DNA of 64,000 nucleotides from Rariglobus sp967755175 (GTDB taxonomy: Bacteria; Verrucomicrobiota; Verrucomicrobiia; Opitutales; Opitutaceae). Of this stretch, positions 60,056 through 64,000 are shown in pieces. The stretch is from assembly GCA_967755175.1 (NCBI GenBank), contig CBRAFO010000005.1, forward strand, positions 1-64,000, given 5' to 3'. Within the stretch, counting starts at the first letter, position 1; each line of letters opens with the position of its first letter. Both the position numbers and the translations under genes were made by a program. The notes below the pieces were generated by a model. That model searched no databases, was not told where the DNA came from, and saw only the letters and a list, made by a program, of their open reading frames with translations.

Positions 60056-60559
60056 TCAGTTCGTGTAGAACTTCACGATCTCGGCCACGATATACTTGTG
60101 GTCGGACTTGGAGATTTCGTTGGCGGCCAGCAAGGCATCGGCCTGCAGCACGCGATAGGTCATTTCCTGGAAACGATCACCTTCGGCCACGGCGGGCATC
60201 GCGGGCTTCATGGCAACCTTGATGTCACCAGGAGTGAGATCGGTCATCGCACCGAGTTCATAATCGACGCCCCAACGCAGAAAGCGCTTCTCGTATTCGT
60301 TGGCCACGGGAAGGATCACCACCGGGGTGTTTTCAAAGCCGGCTTTGCGCAGCTCAATCGTGTAGGCCGACGAGCGGTTCAACGCGATTTTGAAGGGCGT
60401 TTGGCCAACTTTCACTCCGTTGACCAACCCGGTAGCCCCTTCGGGCGTCGAGCGGACCACCACGGTCTGGGTGCGTCCTTTGCTGAACACTGCGCAGCCG
60501 GACGATAAGATAAGAAGGCCACTCGCCAGCACTGCCGGCACAAGAAATCGAAGTTTCAT
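60056..60559 (-). CDS. PEGA-domain lipoprotein
   Basis: A 167-residue lipoprotein. The signal ends in the lipobox LSSGC (Cys22). Residues about 32-80 form a PEGA-like domain (VVVRSTPEGATGLVNGVKVG, TPFKIALNRSSAYTIELRKAGF), a surface-layer-type fold. The C-terminal part (DRFQEMTYRVLQADALLAAN) appears helical. It is predicted to be anchored in a membrane; the lgt gene, whose product modifies such proteins, is divergent 180 nt away. Confidence 0.88.
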   Translation of the reverse strand: MKLRFLVPAVLASGLLILSSGCAVFSKGRTQTVVVRSTPEGATGLVNGVKVGQTPFKIALNRSSAYTIELRKAGFENTPVVILPVANEYEKRFLRWGVDYELGAMTDLTPGDIKVAMKPAMPAVAEGDRFQEMTYRVLQADALLAANEISKSDHKYIVAEIVKFYTN

Positions 60560-60737
60560 AAGGGTAAAGCTCGGGGAGGAGCGCTAGGAGTATTTTTTGC
60601 AGTTGAAAACGGTCAAGGTGAATTATGGGAAATCACGTTCACTTTTGGTTCGTAAAGCGTAACTAGCATCTTCACTCGATTGATCTTTGTATCGGCGGCA
60701 CCAGACACGTGCCCCTCGACACCGTTCCCTCCACGCC

Positions 60738-61571
60738 ATGTTTCTCGCTTACTGGGTCCACGACCTGAGTCCGTTTGTCATCCGGTTTACCGACACGATC
60801 GGTATCCGTTATTATGGACTCTCCTATTTACTAGGCTTCGTCGGCGGCGCGTTGTTGCTGCGCGCCTATGCGCGTGCAGGTCGCTCTCAGCTACCCGAAA
60901 CACAAATCTCCGACTTCATCGTCGCCATCGTAGTGGGCGTGATGGTCGGTGGGCGACTGGGCTCGTTCCTGCTTTACGACAGCTGGCGCAATTTAGGCGA
61001 AGATCCCCTCGCCTTCTTCAAAGTTTGGAAGGGCGGCATGGCCAGCCATGGAGGTTTTATTGGCGTCGGGGTGGCGGTCGCGTGGTTCGCTCGCAGCCGA
61101 AAACTGCCCTTCCTTCATCTCTCCGACCTGATCGCTTCGGTCACCCCGCTGGGCCTGATGCTCGGCCGCATCGCCAACTTCATTAATGGCGAGCTTTGGG
61201 GGAAAGTTTCCCACGTGCCTTGGGCCGTGATTTTCCCGGAGAGCGCGCCCGAAGGTATGCCCGTTTCCATGATTCCACCCCGCCACCCGTCTCAGCTTTA
61301 CGAGGCGGCGATGGAGGGCGCGCTATTGCTGATATTGGTGCAATGGCGGTTCTGGCGCACCGATGTCGTCCGCCGTCATCCCGGACGATTGGCGGGCGAG
61401 TTCCTCATCGCTTACGCCGTGGTGCGCATGATCGGGGAAATCTTCCGCGAACCCGATGCCGGCATCGACCTGATCTTCGGCCTCAGCCGCGGGACTTTCT
61501 ATTCGTTTTTCCTGATCGTGATCGGCCTTGTCATGATCTTGTGGAGACCGCACGCCCCCAAGAAAGCCTGA
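60738..61571 (+). CDS. lgt: Prolipoprotein diacylglyceryl transferase
   Basis: A 277-residue inner-membrane enzyme that attaches diacylglycerol to prolipoprotein cysteines. The seven-helix protein includes GIRYYGLSYLLGFVGGALLL, VWKGGMASHGGFIGVGVAVA with the conserved His, LGRIANFINGELWG with the conserved Arg and Asn, and RHPSQLYEAAMEG. The C-terminus ends in a basic HAPKKA. The ATG at 60738 is chosen over the in-frame upstream start, which lacks hydrophobic character. Confidence 0.96.
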   Translation: MFLAYWVHDLSPFVIRFTDTIGIRYYGLSYLLGFVGGALLLRAYARAGRSQLPETQISDFIVAIVVGVMVGGRLGSFLLYDSWRNLGEDPLAFFKVWKGGMASHGGFIGVGVAVAWFARSRKLPFLHLSDLIASVTPLGLMLGRIANFINGELWGKVSHVPWAVIFPESAPEGMPVSMIPPRHPSQLYEAAMEGALLLILVQWRFWRTDVVRRHPGRLAGEFLIAYAVVRMIGEIFREPDAGIDLIFGLSRGTFYSFFLIVIGLVMILWRPHAPKKA

Positions 61572-61658
61572 GCCCTGTCCCGTTATGGCGGTGAAGCGAT
61601 GAACGGCGCGGCTGGATGGGGTTACCATCCGCGCACCGCTCATCGGCGACCGAGGTAA

Positions 61659-64000
61659 TCAGCCCGTGTTTTTCAAACCGCCCGAGATGCCGTTGATCGT
61701 TAACTCAACAACCGCGCGCGTGGATTCATCTTCCGCCTTGGAGAGTTTGCCCGCACGCAACCGGCGCATCATTTCCACCTGAAGATAATTCAAGGGATCA
61801 ATGTAGGGATTGCGCAACTGGACCGATTTCAAGAGCACGGGCTCGCCTGCGAGAAGCTGCTTCTGGCCGGTAATAGCCAGGATCGCCTTCTCGGTCCGCG
61901 TAAACTCATCCATGAGGATGGCAAAAATACGGGCGCGAATCGCCTTGTCCTCGACCAGACCGGCATAGAGCTCGGCGATCCCCATGTCGGCTTTGCGCAT
62001 GGTGAGCTGGGCGTTGTCGATGAGCGTTTGGAAAAAGGGCCATTCCGCATGCAGGGTGCGCAGGAGTTTCTTGCCCTTGGGTCCGCGCTTGAGCACCGCG
62101 TCGAGCGCGGAGCCGAGGCCATACCAGCCGGGGAAGTTAAACCGGCTCTGCATCCAAGAAAACACCCAAGGGATGGCGCGTAGATCTTCCACACTCGTGG
62201 TGTTGCGACGGAAGGTCGGACGTGAACCGAATTTGAGGTTACTGATTTCGTCGATCGGCGTGGCTTGCTTCCAAAAGAGGAGGAACTCGGGATCCTTGTG
62301 CACGAGTTTCTCGTAAGCGGCGAAACCGGCGGCGCTCATCGTCTCCATCGCGTCGGTCCAATCGGCGGGCGGCACGAAGGGTTCTTGCGCCGCATGGGAA
62401 CCAAGGAGAACGCCATAGGCCATCTGCTCGAGAATGCGGTGCGCGAGATCGGCGTCATGATAACGCGTGGACAACACCTCGCCCTGCTCCGTCACGCGAA
62501 TGCCGCCGTCGCGCAGGCCAATCGGCTGCGCCAGCATGGCCTTGGCGGCCGGACCACCACCTCGCGCAATGCTGCCGCCACGTCCGTGGAAAAGCGTGAC
62601 GCGAACCGCATGTTCGCGGCAGACAGCCGTGATCGTTTCCTGCGCCTTATAGAGAGCCCAGTTCGCGGTGAGATAACCGCAGTCCTTGTTAGAGTCCGAG
62701 TAACCCAGCATGACATGCTGGTGACCGCCGCCGGCCTTGAGCACGGGAGCATAAGCGGGATGGGCGAACAACGTGCTGAGGACCTCCGGCGCGCGATTGA
62801 GGTCGTCGAGTGTCTCGAACAGCGGAGCGATCGGCAAAGAAGCCCCCGTGAGTTTCATGAGGTAAACCACCTCCAGCACGTCGGACACCGCATCCGTCAT
62901 GCTGATGATGTAGATGCCGAGGGCAGCCGGGCCGAATTTCGCCGCAGTGAGCGAGGCCACACGAAGCGGATCGAGAATGTTGCGCGTTGCGGAGGAGAGC
63001 TTGCCGAGCGCCGTTGCTCCCAGCGGTCGCGCCGAGTCGATGGCGACGGTGAGCAATTCGCGTTTCGCCTCCTCTGATAGTTTGGCGTAATCGGAGCGGT
63101 CGAGCAGTTCTCCGACGGCGGTCTCATGCGGACCGGAGTGTTGGCGCAAATCGAGGTGCGCCGCGTGCAGGCCAAAAATATCGAGCTGGTGACGCAACGA
63201 CTGCAGGTCGCCATCAGCAAGCAAGGCACCGCGACCCGCGAGCAGGCTTTCACGAATGGTATCAAAGGTCTCGTGCAGCGTCTCGGCCGGAAGCGCCGGC
63301 TCGTCGTCCGCCGTCTCAGGCATGAGAACGGCACCATCAGGTGCCTCTTTGAGGGCGAGAGCCAGACGCTCACGGAGACCGCCCAGCAGCAGGCGATAGG
63401 GTTCGTGCGGGTAACGGTCGCCGAGTTTCTCAACGTAAGCTGAAAGATGGCGGCCTTCCTTCAGGAGACGGCGCACGGCCGGCGACACCGCATCACGCAA
63501 GTCCGAGACTGTGAGCGTGTGCAACAGGTGCGAGACACCGGCGTGCATTTTCTCGACGGCCAACTGGCGATGCAGCGCGAGAATATCGGCGGTTACGCGA
63601 GCGTTGACGTTGGGATTGCCATCGCGGTCGCCACCGATCCAAGACCCGAATACAAGCCAGCGCGCGGGCGGCGTCACCTCGGGATAATGGAGCTTCAGTG
63701 CGCGCTCCATGTCGGCATGCAGGCGAGGGAGCGTCTTATAAAGCGTGGAGTCGAGATACCAAAGTCCGGTGCGCGCCTCATCGGCGACTTCAGGACGGGC
63801 GGTGCGGCTACGGTCGGTGAGCCAGAGCGAAGCGATCTCGCGTTCCACGCAGGCGGGATCGGCGATCAGCCCGTTCACCTCGGGATGGCTGCGCTGGCGG
63901 AGGATTTCAGCGAGACTCTGAAGTTTCGCCAGCAACGTGCGGCGCTTCGATTCGGTCGGATGCGCAGTGAAGACCAGGTCGATAAAGATTCGGTCAACCA
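61659..64000 (-). CDS. ppc: Phosphoenolpyruvate carboxylase, N-terminus beyond the window
   Basis: About 780 C-terminal residues of an enzyme of around 900, which carboxylates PEP to oxaloacetate. The catalytic histidine segment VFTAHPTESKRRT lies close to the window end. VFGSWIGGDRDGNPNV, GYSDSNKDCGYLTANWALYK and LFHGRGGSIARGGGP are the other active-site motifs. The C-terminus ends GISGGLKNTG, the family's conserved tail. The reading frame is open to base 64000, so the gene is cut by the window edge, not truncated in the genome. Confidence 0.96.
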   Translation of the reverse strand, partial: VDRIFIDLVFTAHPTESKRRTLLAKLQSLAEILRQRSHPEVNGLIADPACVEREIASLWLTDRSRTARPEVADEARTGLWYLDSTLYKTLPRLHADMERALKLHYPEVTPPARWLVFGSWIGGDRDGNPNVNARVTADILALHRQLAVEKMHAGVSHLLHTLTVSDLRDAVSPAVRRLLKEGRHLSAYVEKLGDRYPHEPYRLLLGGLRERLALALKEAPDGAVLMPETADDEPALPAETLHETFDTIRESLLAGRGALLADGDLQSLRHQLDIFGLHAAHLDLRQHSGPHETAVGELLDRSDYAKLSEEAKRELLTVAIDSARPLGATALGKLSSATRNILDPLRVASLTAAKFGPAALGIYIISMTDAVSDVLEVVYLMKLTGASLPIAPLFETLDDLNRAPEVLSTLFAHPAYAPVLKAGGGHQHVMLGYSDSNKDCGYLTANWALYKAQETITAVCREHAVRVTLFHGRGGSIARGGGPAAKAMLAQPIGLRDGGIRVTEQGEVLSTRYHDADLAHRILEQMAYGVLLGSHAAQEPFVPPADWTDAMETMSAAGFAAYEKLVHKDPEFLLFWKQATPIDEISNLKFGSRPTFRRNTTSVEDLRAIPWVFSWMQSRFNFPGWYGLGSALDAVLKRGPKGKKLLRTLHAEWPFFQTLIDNAQLTMRKADMGIAELYAGLVEDKAIRARIFAILMDEFTRTEKAILAITGQKQLLAGEPVLLKSVQLRNPYIDPLNYLQVEMMRRLRAGKLSKAEDESTRAVVELTINGISGGLKNTG

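Overview
The window looks like chromosomal DNA of a high-GC, Gram-negative member of the Verrucomicrobiota, most likely an Opitutaceae-type organism. That placement is inference from overall protein character, GC-rich codon use and the gene combinations; no rRNA gene is present to confirm it. Coding density is high, many neighbouring genes overlap by 4-10 nt, and no CRISPR array, prophage or insertion-sequence transposase is visible. The right edge cuts ppc and the left edge cuts a nitrite-reductase-like gene.

Region 1 (1-20.2 kb) is a nitrate/molybdenum island. It begins with an assimilatory set on the + strand: the tail of a NirA-like reductase, a diflavin reductase, a DmsB-DmsC fusion, a NasA-like molybdopterin enzyme without a Tat signal, and a TauE/SafE permease. 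Next comes a - strand operon encoding a tetraheme cytochrome c, a Tat-exported four-cluster Fe-S protein, an NrfD-type quinol-interacting membrane protein and an Rrf2 regulator. It is divergent from a + strand operon napD-napA-'napB'-orphan-cupin-DUF2249. The napB-like gene has four CxxCH motifs arranged as two NapB-like diheme modules. No napC, napG or napH is seen, so quinol electrons probably reach NapA through NrfD, the Fe-S protein and the tetraheme cytochrome. An almost complete cofactor set (moaA, moaD, moaE, moeA, moaC, mogA-like, MOSC, mobA) follows. Two kinds of short tandem spacer repeat (hexamer CTCGTT-like and heptamer CTACTCG-like) and two copies of a palindromic REP-like element lie in the gaps.

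Region 2 (20.2-34.9 kb) is mostly housekeeping and stress: an unknown exported protein, the primary-type sigma factor, tRNA-Pro(CGG), a conserved unknown, an HTH-MBL fusion, pyrE, cysI, a REC-PAS-kinase-REC protein, a YihY membrane protein, a short ribosome hibernation factor, a DUF892 ferritin-like protein, ahcY and metK. Region 3 (35.0-39.0 kb) is a signalling cluster: a REC-kinase, a response regulator, a small unknown protein, a PilB/GspE ATPase and a lone HPt protein.

Region 4 (39.1-47.7 kb) is a compact seven-gene - strand operon: an active HtrA protease, a triad-less HtrA-like protein, ribE, a uracil-DNA glycosylase, opgG, a small membrane protein and opgH. It starts head-to-head with leuS, with only 3 nt between start codons. 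Region 5 (47.7-58 kb) holds leuS, a strong terminator, a FecR-domain/beta-barrel/Wza/Wzc exopolysaccharide export cassette lacking glycosyltransferases, then lpxI, a bifunctional-nuclease-family gene and a dus gene. Region 6 (58-64 kb) holds gcvTH, a PEGA lipoprotein, lgt and the 5'-truncated ppc.

The best candidate for an under-described system is the Nap module: an NrfD-based electron path, an internally duplicated tetraheme NapB, and an adjacent orphan-cupin-DUF2249 set.
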